A stretch of DNA of 32,437 nucleotides from an uncultured Dehalococcoidia bacterium. Its GTDB lineage: Bacteria; Chloroflexota; Dehalococcoidia; GIF9; UBA5629. Where the stretch lies: assembly GCA_937975645.1 (NCBI GenBank), contig CALJTV010000025.1:1-32437 (forward strand), in the 5' to 3' direction. Shown piece after piece: positions 15,613 through 23,987 of the stretch. The translations under genes and the position numbers were made by a program. The notes beneath the pieces are model-generated. The model made no database searches. It worked only from the letters and a program-made list of their open reading frames with translations, and was not told the DNA's origin. Positions within the stretch are counted from its first letter, which is position 1. Each line of letters begins with the position of its first letter.

Positions 15613-16833
15613 ATGGAGTTTGGCTTTACCAAAGAGCAGGAGAAGCTGAGGAAGGAACTACACGACTTCTACGCCAACGAACTGCCGGAGGACATCTCCG
15701 GGGTGCCCGCGCTGAGCAAGGAGCTGCAGGACTTCTGGATGGGTTTGCAGAGAAAAGCCGGGAAGAAGGGCTATCTGGCACCGGGCTGGCCCAAGGAGTG
15801 GGGCGGCTTAGGGCTGGGACACATCGAGGTCGGGATCGCCAATGAGGAGGAGGGGTACTGGGGAATAGCCTGGCCCGATGGCATCGGACTGCACATCGTA
15901 GGTCCCGGGCTGCACCTCTTCGGTACCGAAGAACAAAAGAAGAGGTTCTTACCCGAGATATCCAGCGGTGAGAAGGTCTGGTATGAGTGTTTCACCGAGC
16001 CAGAGGCAGGCACGGATGAAGCTAATCAGCAGACGCGTGCCGTGAAACAGGGGGACAAATGGGTCATCAACGGTCAGAAAATCTACATCACCGGCGGCTA
16101 TAAGCCGGACTGGCTCTATGTCGAAGCCAGGACAGCAGACACTATCCCGAAGCACCGCGGACTCACCCTTTTCTGTGTCAAAGCAGACACCCCCGGGGTA
16201 ACCGTCACCGCACTGCCATGTATGGGCGGCTACCGGGCAAATATCTTCTACTTCGACAATGTCGAGGTGGGCGATGACGCCATCGTGGGTCAGATAAACC
16301 AGGGCTTCTACCATGTCATGGCAACCTTTGAGTTTGAAAGGTCGAACACCGCCGGCGCCGCTAGGGCCAAGCGGGAATTGCAGGAACTGATACAGTTCTG
16401 CCGTGAGACCAAGCGGAATGGAAAGCCGCTCATCAAAGACCCCATGGTGCGACGGGCACTGGCAAAAATGGCTATCGACATCGAGGTATTGCGACTGGCA
16501 GCATGGCGCACCGCCTGGAGGTTCGGCGAGCGCAAGCGGCTGGGCCCGCTGGACTTCGACCTCACCGGGCTGTTCAGCAGGCTGAACGCTATGTCCCACC
16601 CCAATTTGAAGATGGATATCCTTGGCACCTACGGTCAGCTCCGCATGGGCTCAAAATACGCCAAGTTGGACGGGTCGATCGAGCGCGGGTGGCAGGTGAC
16701 CCGGAGCTATCATTACGCGGGCACCATGGAGGCGATCAAGATTGTGCTGGCGGGCAGAGTGCTCGGTCTGCCCAGAATACCCGCCAAGCTGAATACGACC
16801 ATAATGAAAGCCCTGCAGGAAAAGGAGAAATAG
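15613..16833 (+). CDS. Acyl-CoA dehydrogenase, first of a pair (406 aa)
   Basis: FAD-dependent acyl-CoA dehydrogenase, oxidising an acyl-CoA to the 2-enoyl-CoA. The three family domains are visible: N-terminal helices with GWPKEWGGLGLG (about 62-73), a middle beta domain with CFTEPEAGTDEA (about 125-136) and KWVINGQKIYITGG, and a C-terminal helical bundle ending with GTMEAIKIVLAGRVLGLPR, the usual cofactor-contacting tail. The conserved IAGGTSE region has Glu in GTMEA. ATG at 15613 is chosen; GGAGG lies 14 nt upstream, while an in-frame TTG at 15601 is too close to it. It is followed 34 nt later by a second, different acyl-CoA dehydrogenase, as in heterotetrameric enzymes acting on bulky acyl-CoAs. 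Confidence 0.9.
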   Translation: MEFGFTKEQEKLRKELHDFYANELPEDISGVPALSKELQDFWMGLQRKAGKKGYLAPGWPKEWGGLGLGHIEVGIANEEEGYWGIAWPDGIGLHIVGPGLHLFGTEEQKKRFLPEISSGEKVWYECFTEPEAGTDEANQQTRAVKQGDKWVINGQKIYITGGYKPDWLYVEARTADTIPKHRGLTLFCVKADTPGVTVTALPCMGGYRANIFYFDNVEVGDDAIVGQINQGFYHVMATFEFERSNTAGAARAKRELQELIQFCRETKRNGKPLIKDPMVRRALAKMAIDIEVLRLAAWRTAWRFGERKRLGPLDFDLTGLFSRLNAMSHPNLKMDILGTYGQLRMGSKYAKLDGSIERGWQVTRSYHYAGTMEAIKIVLAGRVLGLPRIPAKLNTTIMKALQEKEK

Positions 16834-16867
16834 TCCCGAAGCTACGGACCGATGAAGGAGAATGAAC

Positions 16868-18142
16868 ATGAACTTCGAACTCAGCGAAGAACAAAAGATG
16901 CTTAAGAAAGCCGCCCGCGAGTTCCTCGAGAACGAATGCCCTGAGAGCGTGGTGAGGAAAGCAGAGGACAGCGACCTCGGCTATCCTCCGGAACTGTGGA
17001 AAAAGGCTGCCGATTTGGGCTGGCTGGGGCTGATATATCCGGAGAAATACGGTGGCATCGGGATGAACATACTGGACATGGCTATCCTCTACGAAGAGAT
17101 GGGGCGGGCACTGTTCCCCAGCCCCCACCTCTCCACGGTAGTCCTCTGCGGACTCGCCATTCTAGAGGCGGGCAACGAGGAGCAAAAAGCTAGTTTGCTA
17201 CCCCGGATAGCCAGAGGCGAGCTTGTCATGGCTCTGGCGCTCACCGAGCCCGAAGCCACCTGGGACGGTAAGGGCTGGTTACCTCAAGGGGTGACCATGC
17301 CAGCTACACCCGAAGGCAACAACTATATCATCAACGGCGTTAAACTCTTTGTCCACGATGCCCTCGCCGCTGATTACCTGCTGGTGGCTACTAGGACCAG
17401 GAAGAACCGCAGGGCTGCTGACGGTGTCACGTTGTTCCTTGTCGATGCCAAAAGCCCCGGAATAAGCTACACCGTGCTCCGCACCACCGCCGGCGATAAG
17501 AAACAGTGTGAGGTGGTCTTCGACCGGGTGAAAGTTCCGGCAAAGAACATCGTGGGCAAACTGCATGGCGGCTGGCCCACGCTGGAAAGGGTAATCAACA
17601 TCGGCGCCGTGCTGCTCAGCGCCCAGATGGTCGGCTCCGCCGAAAAAGCTATGGAAATGGCGGTGGAGCACGCCAAGACCAGGGTCCAGTTCGATATGCC
17701 CATCGGCATCCACAACTGGGTGCAGGAGTACTGCATCATGGCTTTCGCCGATGTGCAGGGCACCAGGAACTTAGTCTATGAGGCTGCCTGGATGCTCAGC
17801 GAGGGCATTCCCTGCGACCTCGAAGTCGCCATGACCAAAGCCCGGGCTAACGAGGCTTGCACCGATGCCCACTGGCAGGCCCACCAGGTCCTGGCTGGCG
17901 TCGGCTTTACCACCCAGGACGGCGTCCTGCCCCTCCACACCAAGAGGGGTAAAGTGTGGCAGCTCTATCTTGGCGAAACCGACCACTGGATGGAGAAGGT
18001 CGCCCAGCAGATAGAAAAATGGCCTCCACCAGAAAAGCCCAAGGGTAAGCCGCTGGGCATATTCAACGTGCCCGAAGACCTGCAGGCGCCTCACTGGGAC
18101 GTCTGGGCAAACCAGATCAAGAACAAGGGGAAGCTCTGGTAG
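16868..18142 (+). CDS. Acyl-CoA dehydrogenase, second of a pair (424 aa)
   Basis: Another acyl-CoA dehydrogenase family member, clearly different from its neighbour. Visible are the N-terminal FELSEEQKMLKKAAREFL, the YPEKYGGIGM motif, ALALTEPEAT, the TRVQFDMPIGIHNWVQEY helix (family consensus RxQFGxPIGxFQ) and HQVLAGVGFTTQDG. The usual basic RR after the last motif is weak. Paired genes of this kind encode alpha2-beta2 dehydrogenases for steroid side chains or other bulky acyl-CoAs in actinobacteria; here the pairing is suggestive only. ATG at 16868 has AAGGAG 7 nt upstream; the ATG two codons earlier is only 1 nt away from it. Same transcript as the first gene. Confidence 0.88.
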   Translation: MNFELSEEQKMLKKAAREFLENECPESVVRKAEDSDLGYPPELWKKAADLGWLGLIYPEKYGGIGMNILDMAILYEEMGRALFPSPHLSTVVLCGLAILEAGNEEQKASLLPRIARGELVMALALTEPEATWDGKGWLPQGVTMPATPEGNNYIINGVKLFVHDALAADYLLVATRTRKNRRAADGVTLFLVDAKSPGISYTVLRTTAGDKKQCEVVFDRVKVPAKNIVGKLHGGWPTLERVINIGAVLLSAQMVGSAEKAMEMAVEHAKTRVQFDMPIGIHNWVQEYCIMAFADVQGTRNLVYEAAWMLSEGIPCDLEVAMTKARANEACTDAHWQAHQVLAGVGFTTQDGVLPLHTKRGKVWQLYLGETDHWMEKVAQQIEKWPPPEKPKGKPLGIFNVPEDLQAPHWDVWANQIKNKGKLW

Positions 18143-18172
18143 ACGGGGCATAACGCCAAAACGGACAACCGA

Positions 18173-18225
18173 GGTAGCCCTCAACTACCCCTACAGGGAT
18201 GAGAAGTTGGGGGCTGCCTATTTTC
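18173..18225. terminator. Bidirectional terminator between convergent dehydrogenase and VOC genes
   Basis: GGTAGCCCTCAACT (18173-18186) pairs along all 14 positions with AGTTGGGGGCTGCC (18205-18218), two of them G-U, followed by TATTTTC on the plus strand. Confidence 0.7.
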
Positions 18226-18236
18226 GGCACAGCAGA

Positions 18237-18665
18237 CTAGCCCGGCTTGCGCATCAGCTCGAATATGGCACCGCCGACGCCACCGGCATCCAGATAGGCG
18301 AACCTTCCCGGGTCGTGGATGAGCAGTCTAGCCCCTTGAGCCACTAAGTTTTGTGCTTCAGCATCCACATCGTCGACATAGAAGCCGATGTGGTGCACCC
18401 CCTCCCCCCAGGTATCGAGGAAGCGGGACTGGAATATCCGTCCCTCGGTACACTGGACAAGCTCGACCTGCACCGGTCCCACATAGGTGAACGCCATCCT
18501 GACCTTCCACGGCCTCCCCTTGGCATCAACGCCACCGTTCTCGGCGTATGACCACGGTCCCAAGCCATACAGCCTGGACCACGCCTCAATAGTCTTATCG
18601 ATGTCCTTAACCGCATAGCTGATGTGGTCGATTGATTTCACTTTGAATGGCTGTGTGCTGCTCAT
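18237..18665 (-). CDS. VOC / glyoxalase-fold protein, methylmalonyl-CoA epimerase-like (142 aa)
   Basis: Vicinal-oxygen-chelate superfamily protein with two beta-alpha-beta-beta-beta modules. The first module begins SIDHISYAVKDID with a metal-ligand-type His; the second begins GVHHIGFYVDDVDAE; GAIFELM near the end supplies the usual Glu ligand. The layout and the two His positions resemble methylmalonyl-CoA epimerase and glyoxalase I. Proteins of this type also occur as uncharacterised lyases or isomerases of bulky CoA or aromatic substrates. ATG at 18665 has AAGGAGGTG upstream; an in-frame ATG at 18689 lacks one. It is the only minus-strand gene in the acyl-CoA region. Substrate unresolved. 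Confidence 0.8.
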   Translation of the reverse strand: MSSTQPFKVKSIDHISYAVKDIDKTIEAWSRLYGLGPWSYAENGGVDAKGRPWKVRMAFTYVGPVQVELVQCTEGRIFQSRFLDTWGEGVHHIGFYVDDVDAEAQNLVAQGARLLIHDPGRFAYLDAGGVGGAIFELMRKPG

Positions 18666-18692
18666 CGGTCTCACCTCCTTAGCCGGCACTCC

Positions 18693-18698
18693 ATTATA
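18693..18698 (-). promoter_or_regulatory. -10 element for the VOC gene
   Basis: Minus-strand TATAAT 27 nt before the VOC start, back to back with the SDR promoter element at 18757. The -35 is poor (CGAAAT). Confidence 0.45.
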
Positions 18699-18756
18699 GC
18701 ACCGGCATATATGCTATTTCGATGGTCCGCAAAGCTCAAGACTTGTGTGGCTATGG

Positions 18757-18762
18757 TATAAT
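18757..18762 (+). promoter_or_regulatory. -10 element implying a leaderless or near-leaderless SDR transcript
   Basis: Perfect TATAAT only 10 nt before the SDR ATG at 18773, so transcription would start at or within a few bases of the start codon. There is no Shine-Dalgarno in front of that ATG, consistent with leaderless translation. Confidence 0.5.
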
Positions 18763-18772
18763 TTTGCGCTGT

Positions 18773-19777
18773 ATGAGCGTTCTGGTCACCGGCGCCACCG
18801 GGCACCTCGGCTGCAACCTGGTGCGTGCCTTGCTGGCTAAGAACCGCAAGGTGCGCGTCCTAATTCATAACACCCGCCTCGGCATAGAGGGGCTGGACGT
18901 GGAAACTGCCAGCGGCGATGTGCTCGATTTTGACTCGTTGGTAAAGGCATTCGATAGCATCGAGGTGGTATACCACCTTGCCGGCTACATCTCCCTCCTT
19001 CCCAGTGACAGACCGCTGATGGAGGCGGTGAACATACAAGGCGTGAGAAATGTAGTCGAGGCCTGCCTGCGCACAGGCGTGCGCCGCCTCGTCCACTTCA
19101 GCTCTGTCCACGCCATCAAGGATGTACCGAATGGCACGGTTGACGAGACCTGCAGCCTGGTGGACTCACCTGATGCCCCGCCCTATGACCGCAGCAAAGC
19201 CGCCGGGGAACGGGAGGTGCTTAAAGGTCTGGAGAAGGGCTTGAACGCCGTCATCATCAGCCCCACAGGAGTCATCGGTCCCCACGACTACCGCCCATCC
19301 CACTTCGGTCAGGCACTCATCTACATGGCACAGGGGAAACTCCCCGCCCTGATTGCAGGCGGTTTTAACTGGGTGGACGCCAGGGACGTGGTCGAAGGAG
19401 CAATAGGAGCTGAGCAGAAAGCACCCGCGGGTAGCAAGTACCTGCTCGCCGGTCATTGGGTACCCATACCCGAAATCGCTGCCATGGTGGCGGAGATAAC
19501 CGGTGTTCCCGCTCCCGGCTTTACCTGCCCCCCATGGCTCGGCCTCTGCGGTGCCCCTCTTCTCAGCACATTTGACCGCCTCCGCGGCAGACAGCCTCTT
19601 TATACCGCCATGTCCATTAAGTCGCTCCAGCACCACCGCCACGTCAGCCACCAGAAAGCCAGCCGCGAGCTCGGTTACCAGCCGCGACACTTCAGAAAGA
19701 CGCTGGAGGACACACTTAAGTGGTTTGAGCAGGCGGGAATGCTCAACCCTGCAGCCCGGCGAAAGGAGAGTCGATGA
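18773..19777 (+). CDS. Extended SDR, NAD(P)-dependent epimerase / 3-beta-HSD-like (334 aa)
   Basis: Extended short-chain dehydrogenase/reductase. The N-terminal Rossmann motif is TGATGHLG (residues 6-13); the catalytic pair is Tyr138 and Lys142 in YDRSK, with Ser110/111 in HFSSVHA. ISPTGVIGPHDYRPS is the typical extended-SDR substrate region. Relatives include dihydroflavonol reductases, 3-beta-hydroxysteroid dehydrogenases and hopanoid-associated epimerases; which applies cannot be settled by eye. The stop overlaps the ATG of the 5-alpha-reductase-like gene by four bases (ATGA), so the two products probably act on the same lipid. ATG at 18773 puts the Rossmann motif at the correct distance from the N-terminus. 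Confidence 0.85.
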   Translation: MSVLVTGATGHLGCNLVRALLAKNRKVRVLIHNTRLGIEGLDVETASGDVLDFDSLVKAFDSIEVVYHLAGYISLLPSDRPLMEAVNIQGVRNVVEACLRTGVRRLVHFSSVHAIKDVPNGTVDETCSLVDSPDAPPYDRSKAAGEREVLKGLEKGLNAVIISPTGVIGPHDYRPSHFGQALIYMAQGKLPALIAGGFNWVDARDVVEGAIGAEQKAPAGSKYLLAGHWVPIPEIAAMVAEITGVPAPGFTCPPWLGLCGAPLLSTFDRLRGRQPLYTAMSIKSLQHHRHVSHQKASRELGYQPRHFRKTLEDTLKWFEQAGMLNPAARRKESR

Positions 19778-20532
19778 CTGAAGCTGTCCTTTTCAACTTC
19801 CTGCTGATAGCCTGGTTCGTACTGGCGGCGGTGGTATTCTCTGCCCTGTTCTTTATTCCCGCACCATACGGCAGACACGCCCGCCGCGGCTGGGGACCGG
19901 TGTTCGCCAACCGCACCGGCTGGCTGCTTATGGAGGCGCCGGCACCGCTGGCTTTCGCTGCCCTCTACTTCCTCGGGGAAAACAGGGGTAGCCTCACCGC
20001 TTTGGTCTTCCTGCTGCTCTGGGAGGCACATTATATCCACCGTGCGTTCCTCTACCCCTTCAGCTTGCAAAACCGCCAGAGAAAGATGCCACTTACCATT
20101 GTCCTCTTCGGCTTCGTGTTCAATTTGGGCAATGCTTACCTCAACGGGCGTTACCTGTTCACCTTCGCCTCCTATGCCACCGGGTGGCTCAGCGATTACC
20201 GTTTTGTCCTCGGCGCCTTAGTGTTCATCACCGGCTTTGTCATCAACCGCAGTGCCGATGAGGTACTGCGCCAGCTGCGCCAAAAGAACGAGTCCGAATA
20301 TCAGATACCTTTCGGTGGGATGTACCGTTGGATATCCTGCCCCAACTATTTCGGCGAGATCCTCACCTGGGTGGGCTGGGCTATAGCCACCTGGTCGCTG
20401 CCCGGTCTGGCATTCGCCGTGTGGACGGTTGCCAACCTGGCACCCAGGGCGCGGACGCACCACCTGTGGTATTTGCAGCAGTTTCCCGATTACCCCAGAG
20501 AGCGCAAGGCGCTCATCCCCGGGCTCTGGTAG
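19774..20532 (+). CDS. 3-oxo-5-alpha-steroid 4-dehydrogenase family membrane protein (252 aa)
   Basis: Polytopic membrane enzyme with about six helices and the C-terminal domain of the steroid 5-alpha-reductase family (PF02544). The hallmark is seen in order: IPFGGMYRWISCPNYFGEIL, WVGWAIATWSLPGLAFAVW, then HHLWYLQQFPDYPRERKALIPGLW at the C-terminus (LIPGLW is nearly the family end). These enzymes use NADPH to reduce the double bond of 3-oxo-4-ene steroids, polyprenols or enoyl lipids. Start overlaps the SDR stop by four bases. Bacterial copies are widespread and their substrates mostly unknown; a polyprenoid or sterol-like lipid is likely given the SDR partner. Confidence 0.87.
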   Translation: MTEAVLFNFLLIAWFVLAAVVFSALFFIPAPYGRHARRGWGPVFANRTGWLLMEAPAPLAFAALYFLGENRGSLTALVFLLLWEAHYIHRAFLYPFSLQNRQRKMPLTIVLFGFVFNLGNAYLNGRYLFTFASYATGWLSDYRFVLGALVFITGFVINRSADEVLRQLRQKNESEYQIPFGGMYRWISCPNYFGEILTWVGWAIATWSLPGLAFAVWTVANLAPRARTHHLWYLQQFPDYPRERKALIPGLW

Positions 20533-20553
20533 CAGGCTTTCACCCTCACCCTA

Positions 20554-20577
20554 TCCCTCTCCCTCAAGGGAAAGGGA
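20554..20577. repeat. Palindromic hairpin repeat after the 5-alpha-reductase-like gene
   Basis: TCCCTCTCCCT and AGGGAAAGGGA form an 11-bp stem with one mismatch and a 2-nt loop. It belongs to the dispersed CTCTCCCT/AGGGAGAG family and could act as a terminator here, though no T-run follows. Confidence 0.65.
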
Positions 20578-20665
20578 AATAAACGGGGGCAGTCACCCTT
20601 TCGATTCGACTCGCGATCAAAGATGAGGTGCTGGACCAGTCCATGTGCAAGGATCAGCTATCTGC

Positions 20666-20671
20666 TATAAT
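20666..20671 (+). promoter_or_regulatory. -10 element for hisS
   Basis: TATAAT 24 nt upstream of the TTG start. No recognisable -35 at the usual distance. Confidence 0.4.
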
Positions 20672-20695
20672 GTAACCTCAACTGGAGGTGTTACT

Positions 20696-21952
20696 TTGTA
20701 TAAGGCGCCGCGGGGCACCGTGGATATCTTACCCGAGGAGCAGGCGTTCTGGAGGTATGTCGAGGCTAAAGCCGCCGAGGTCTGCCAGCTTTACGGCTAC
20801 CAGCGCTTAGACACGCCGGTGTTCGAGGAGGCGGCGCTTTTCACCCGCAGCATCGGCGAGGGCACCGACATCGTTACCAAGGAGATGTACGTCTTCAAAG
20901 ACCGCAGCGGCAAGCAACTGGCACTCAGGCCTGAGGGGACAGCCCCGGTATGCCGCGCCTACATAGAGCACGGCATGGACAACCTGCCCCAGCCAGTCAA
21001 GCTGTACTACCTTGCCCCTGCATTCCGCTACGAGCGCCCCCAAGCAGGACGCTACCGCCAGCACTATCAGTTCGGCTGCGAAGCTATCGGCGATGGTGAC
21101 CCCGCCCTGGATAGCGAGGTCATCCACATGGCATGCCAGTTCTTCACCTCCCTGGGGCTCAAGGAGCTGACCGTACAGCTAAACAGCATCGGCTGCAAGT
21201 CCTGCCGTCCTGAGTATATCAAAGCCCTTAAGGGATATTATCAGGAGAGGGCAGCGGACCTCTGCCCCGACTGTAAGACGAGGCTGGAGAAAAACCCACT
21301 GCGCCTGCTGGACTGCAAACGGCAGGGGTGCCAGCACATAGCCGACAATTCCCCCAGGAGCACGGACTATCTCTGCCCCGAATGCCGGTCACATTTTGAA
21401 GTGGTAACCGAATTTTTGCGGAGCCTTGACCTGCCCTTCAACTTCAACCACCGACTGGTGCGGGGACTGGACTATTACACCAAGACGGTGTTTGAGGTAC
21501 AGCCGCTTGCTGGCGGTGCTCAGAGCGCGCTGGGCGGTGGCGGCAGATATGACGACCTCATCGAGCAGCTGGGCGGCAAGCCCACGCCAGCGGTGGGCTT
21601 CGCTGCCGGTATGGACAGGGTGGTACTCACTTTGAAGAAGCAGGGCATCCCCGTGCCACCCTTGCCCTTACCTGAGGTGTTCATCGCCCATCTGGGCAAC
21701 GAGGCAAAGGGGGAGGCAGTGAAGCTCGCCGCCAGCCTGCGGTCGCAGGGCATCGGCGTGGTGATGGCGAGCGGTGACCGCAGCCTGAAGGCACAGCTAC
21801 GCCAGGCAAACAGCCTGGGCACAGGCTACGCCATCATCATCGGGGAGGAGGAGATAAAAAACCGCAAGCTTACGCTACGCAACATGGTCAGTGGCGAACA
21901 GCAAAGCCTTACCCCTGCCGAGCTGAGGGCAGTGTTGGGGAAAGGGACTTAG
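20696..21952 (+). CDS. hisS: Histidyl-tRNA synthetase (418 aa)
   Basis: Class II aminoacyl-tRNA synthetase charging tRNA-His. The N-terminus [14 protein letters not shown] is the family start. Motif 2 is [19 protein letters not shown] (about 108-126), the histidine-specific motif is [12 protein letters not shown], and motif 3 is [12 protein letters not shown]. The insertion between them carries cysteine pairs (CKSC, CPDC, CPEC) as in many bacterial HisRS. The C-terminal anticodon-binding domain starts near PEVFIAHLG. The start is TTG at 20696, with GGAGG 7 nt upstream and MYKAPRGT matching the family; earlier in-frame codons have no site. It is followed 49 nt later by thi4. Confidence 0.97.
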   Translation: MYKAPRGTVDILPEEQAFWRYVEAKAAEVCQLYGYQRLDTPVFEEAALFTRSIGEGTDIVTKEMYVFKDRSGKQLALRPEGTAPVCRAYIEHGMDNLPQPVKLYYLAPAFRYERPQAGRYRQHYQFGCEAIGDGDPALDSEVIHMACQFFTSLGLKELTVQLNSIGCKSCRPEYIKALKGYYQERAADLCPDCKTRLEKNPLRLLDCKRQGCQHIADNSPRSTDYLCPECRSHFEVVTEFLRSLDLPFNFNHRLVRGLDYYTKTVFEVQPLAGGAQSALGGGGRYDDLIEQLGGKPTPAVGFAAGMDRVVLTLKKQGIPVPPLPLPEVFIAHLGNEAKGEAVKLAASLRSQGIGVVMASGDRSLKAQLRQANSLGTGYAIIIGEEEIKNRKLTLRNMVSGEQQSLTPAELRAVLGKGT

Positions 21953-22001
21953 ATATGCCAGAGCAACAAATAAGACACAGCCCGAGGACAGGAGGAGACT
22001 T

Positions 22002-22769
22002 ATGGACGAGGTGACAATATCGAAGGCGATTGTGGAGAGCTACTTCAAGGAACTCCTAGCAGCCACCGAGTTGGATGTGGCTATAGCCGGCGCTGGTCCT
22101 TCAGGGATGACCGCCGGCTACTACTTAGCGAAAGCGGGGGCAAAGGTTGCCATCTTTGAACGGAGGTTGAGCGTCGGCGGCGGCATGTGGGGCGGCGGTA
22201 TGATGTTCAACCGCATCGTGGTGCAGGGCGAGGCTAAAGGGATTCTTGACGAGCTGGGCATCGGGAGCAAAGAGTACCAGCCGGGCTACTATGTCGTCGA
22301 CGCCGTAGAAGCGGTAGCAACCATGTGCTCACAGGCGATAAAAGCCGGCGCCAGGATATTCAACCTCATCAGCGTTGACGACGTCATGGTGCGGGAGGAT
22401 GACAGGATAGTAGGGCTGGTGCTAAACTGGAGCGCGGTCACGCTGGCAAACCTGCACATTGACCCTCTGGGCGTGAAGGCAAAAATGGTCATCGACGCCA
22501 CTGGGCACGATGCCGAGGTCTGCCGCATCGTCTCCAAAAAGACCAGTACCGGTGTGGAGATGAAAGGGGAAAAATCGATGTGGGCTGAGGTCGGCGAAAA
22601 GACAATTGTGGAGAATACCAAAGAGGTCTGCCCTGGGCTGATAGTCGCCGGCATGGCAGCCAACGCCGTTTTCGGGGCACCGCGCATGGGCGCCATATTC
22701 GGCGGCATGCTGCTTTCGGGCAAGAAAGCCGCTGGGCTAGCCCTCAAAGGGCTAAAAGGAAGGAAATAG
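22002..22769 (+). CDS. thi4: Sulfide-dependent thiazole synthase, Thi4 family (255 aa)
   Basis: Makes the adenylated thiazole moiety of thiamine from NAD+ and glycine. An FAD/NAD-type Rossmann motif GAGPSG is at residues 30-35, followed by [19 protein letters not shown]. The yeast enzyme gives up the sulfur of its own cysteine; at that position (before the DP pair) this protein has His152 in LHIDPLG, as in archaeal enzymes that use free sulfide with iron. It is therefore predicted to be catalytic and sulfide-dependent, hence an anoxic, sulfidic cell. C-terminal [15 protein letters not shown] fits the family. GGAGGAG precedes the ATG. The stop directly abuts the next start, so it heads a sulfide-assimilation operon. 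No thiamine riboswitch was seen upstream. Confidence 0.93.
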   Translation: MDEVTISKAIVESYFKELLAATELDVAIAGAGPSGMTAGYYLAKAGAKVAIFERRLSVGGGMWGGGMMFNRIVVQGEAKGILDELGIGSKEYQPGYYVVDAVEAVATMCSQAIKAGARIFNLISVDDVMVREDDRIVGLVLNWSAVTLANLHIDPLGVKAKMVIDATGHDAEVCRIVSKKTSTGVEMKGEKSMWAEVGEKTIVENTKEVCPGLIVAGMAANAVFGAPRMGAIFGGMLLSGKKAAGLALKGLKGRK

Positions 22770-23978
22770 ATGGCAAAGACTGTGGCCGAGATAAACGAGA
22801 AGATCAAGAAAGGACAGGCGGTGGTAGTCACCGCCGAAGAGATCATCGAGATCGCCAGAAAGAAGGGCATCAGCCAGACCGCCAAGGAGGTGGATGTGGT
22901 CACCACCGGCACCTTCGGTCCCATGTGCTCCTCCGGAGTCTTCCTCAACTTGGGACACCCCAAGCCCAGGATAAAGCTGGGCGGGGGGAAGGTGTACCTT
23001 AACGATGTCCCCGCTTACGCCGGGCTGGCGGCGGCGGACATCTTCCTCGGCGCTGGTGCCCTGCCTGAAGACGACCCAAAGAACCGCATCTACCCCGGCG
23101 AGTTCCGCTACGGCGGCGGGCATGTCATCGAGGAGCTGGTGGCGGGGAAGGACATCAGACTGGTAGCTACCGCCTACGGCACCGACTGCTATCCAAGGAG
23201 AAAGCTGGAGACGCTGATAAACATAAAGGACATAAACGAGGCGGTGCTGTTCAATGTCAGGAACGCTTACCAGAACTACAATGTGGCGGTGAACCTTGGC
23301 GACCGCGTCCTCTATACCTACATGGGTGTGCTCAAGCCGAAGCTGGGCAATGCCAACTACTCCACCTCGGGGCAGCTCTCGCCCTTGCTAAATGACCCAT
23401 ATTATAAGACCATAGGCATCGGCACTCGCATCTTCCTCGGCGGTGGCATCGGATATATCGCCTGGCACGGAACACAACATAACCCTGCGGTGCCCCGCAG
23501 CGAGAACGGAGTGCCCAAGAGGCCCGCGGGCACGCTGGCGGTGATCGGCGACCTGAAGCAGATGAGCCCACGGTGGCTCGTTGGCACCAGCTTCCTTGGC
23601 TACGGCTGCACCATTACCGTGGGCATCGGTGTTCCCATACCGATACTCTCCGAGGAAATACTCAAGTATACCCTGGTGACCGATGCCGATATCATCGCCC
23701 CGGTGGTGGACTACAGTGAGGCTTATCCCCAGAGAAAACCGGATGTCCTAGCGGAGGTGAGCTATGCTGAGCTCAAGAGCGGCGTCATCAAAATACAGGG
23801 CAAGGAGGTGCCCACCGCCTCGCTTTCTAGCTACCCGAAGGCGGTTGAGATAGCCAACATACTTAAGGAGTGGATCAAGAGGGGCGAATTCCTGCTCACC
23901 GAGCCGGTGGTGCCGCTGCCCGGCGCCGAATCGGGCATCACCATCAAGCCACTGGAGGAACGCCCTATACTGGAATAA
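22770..23978 (+). CDS. Homocysteine biosynthesis protein, DUF39/HcyBio family (402 aa)
   Basis: Matches COG1900 (formerly DUF39), the family represented by MA1821 of Methanosarcina, required for making homocysteine from aspartate semialdehyde and sulfide in anaerobes that lack the usual O-acyl-homoserine route. Conserved cysteines seen are Cys53 in GPMCSSGVF and Cys140 in YGTDCYPRR; glycine-rich blocks LGGGIGYIAWHGTQHNP and GTSFLGYGCTITVGIGVPIP follow. No CBS domains are attached. ATG directly follows the thi4 stop codon and the ferredoxin partner follows 9 nt downstream, exactly the expected functional neighbour. Cytoplasmic. Confidence 0.92.
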   Translation: MAKTVAEINEKIKKGQAVVVTAEEIIEIARKKGISQTAKEVDVVTTGTFGPMCSSGVFLNLGHPKPRIKLGGGKVYLNDVPAYAGLAAADIFLGAGALPEDDPKNRIYPGEFRYGGGHVIEELVAGKDIRLVATAYGTDCYPRRKLETLINIKDINEAVLFNVRNAYQNYNVAVNLGDRVLYTYMGVLKPKLGNANYSTSGQLSPLLNDPYYKTIGIGTRIFLGGGIGYIAWHGTQHNPAVPRSENGVPKRPAGTLAVIGDLKQMSPRWLVGTSFLGYGCTITVGIGVPIPILSEEILKYTLVTDADIIAPVVDYSEAYPQRKPDVLAEVSYAELKSGVIKIQGKEVPTASLSSYPKAVEIANILKEWIKRGEFLLTEPVVPLPGAESGITIKPLEERPILE

Positions 23979-23987
23979 GGAGAAAAT

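Noticed and set aside
21953..22001. Thiamine (TPP) riboswitch before thi4
   Set aside because: The gap is only 49 nt and lacks the conserved TPP-box sequences.
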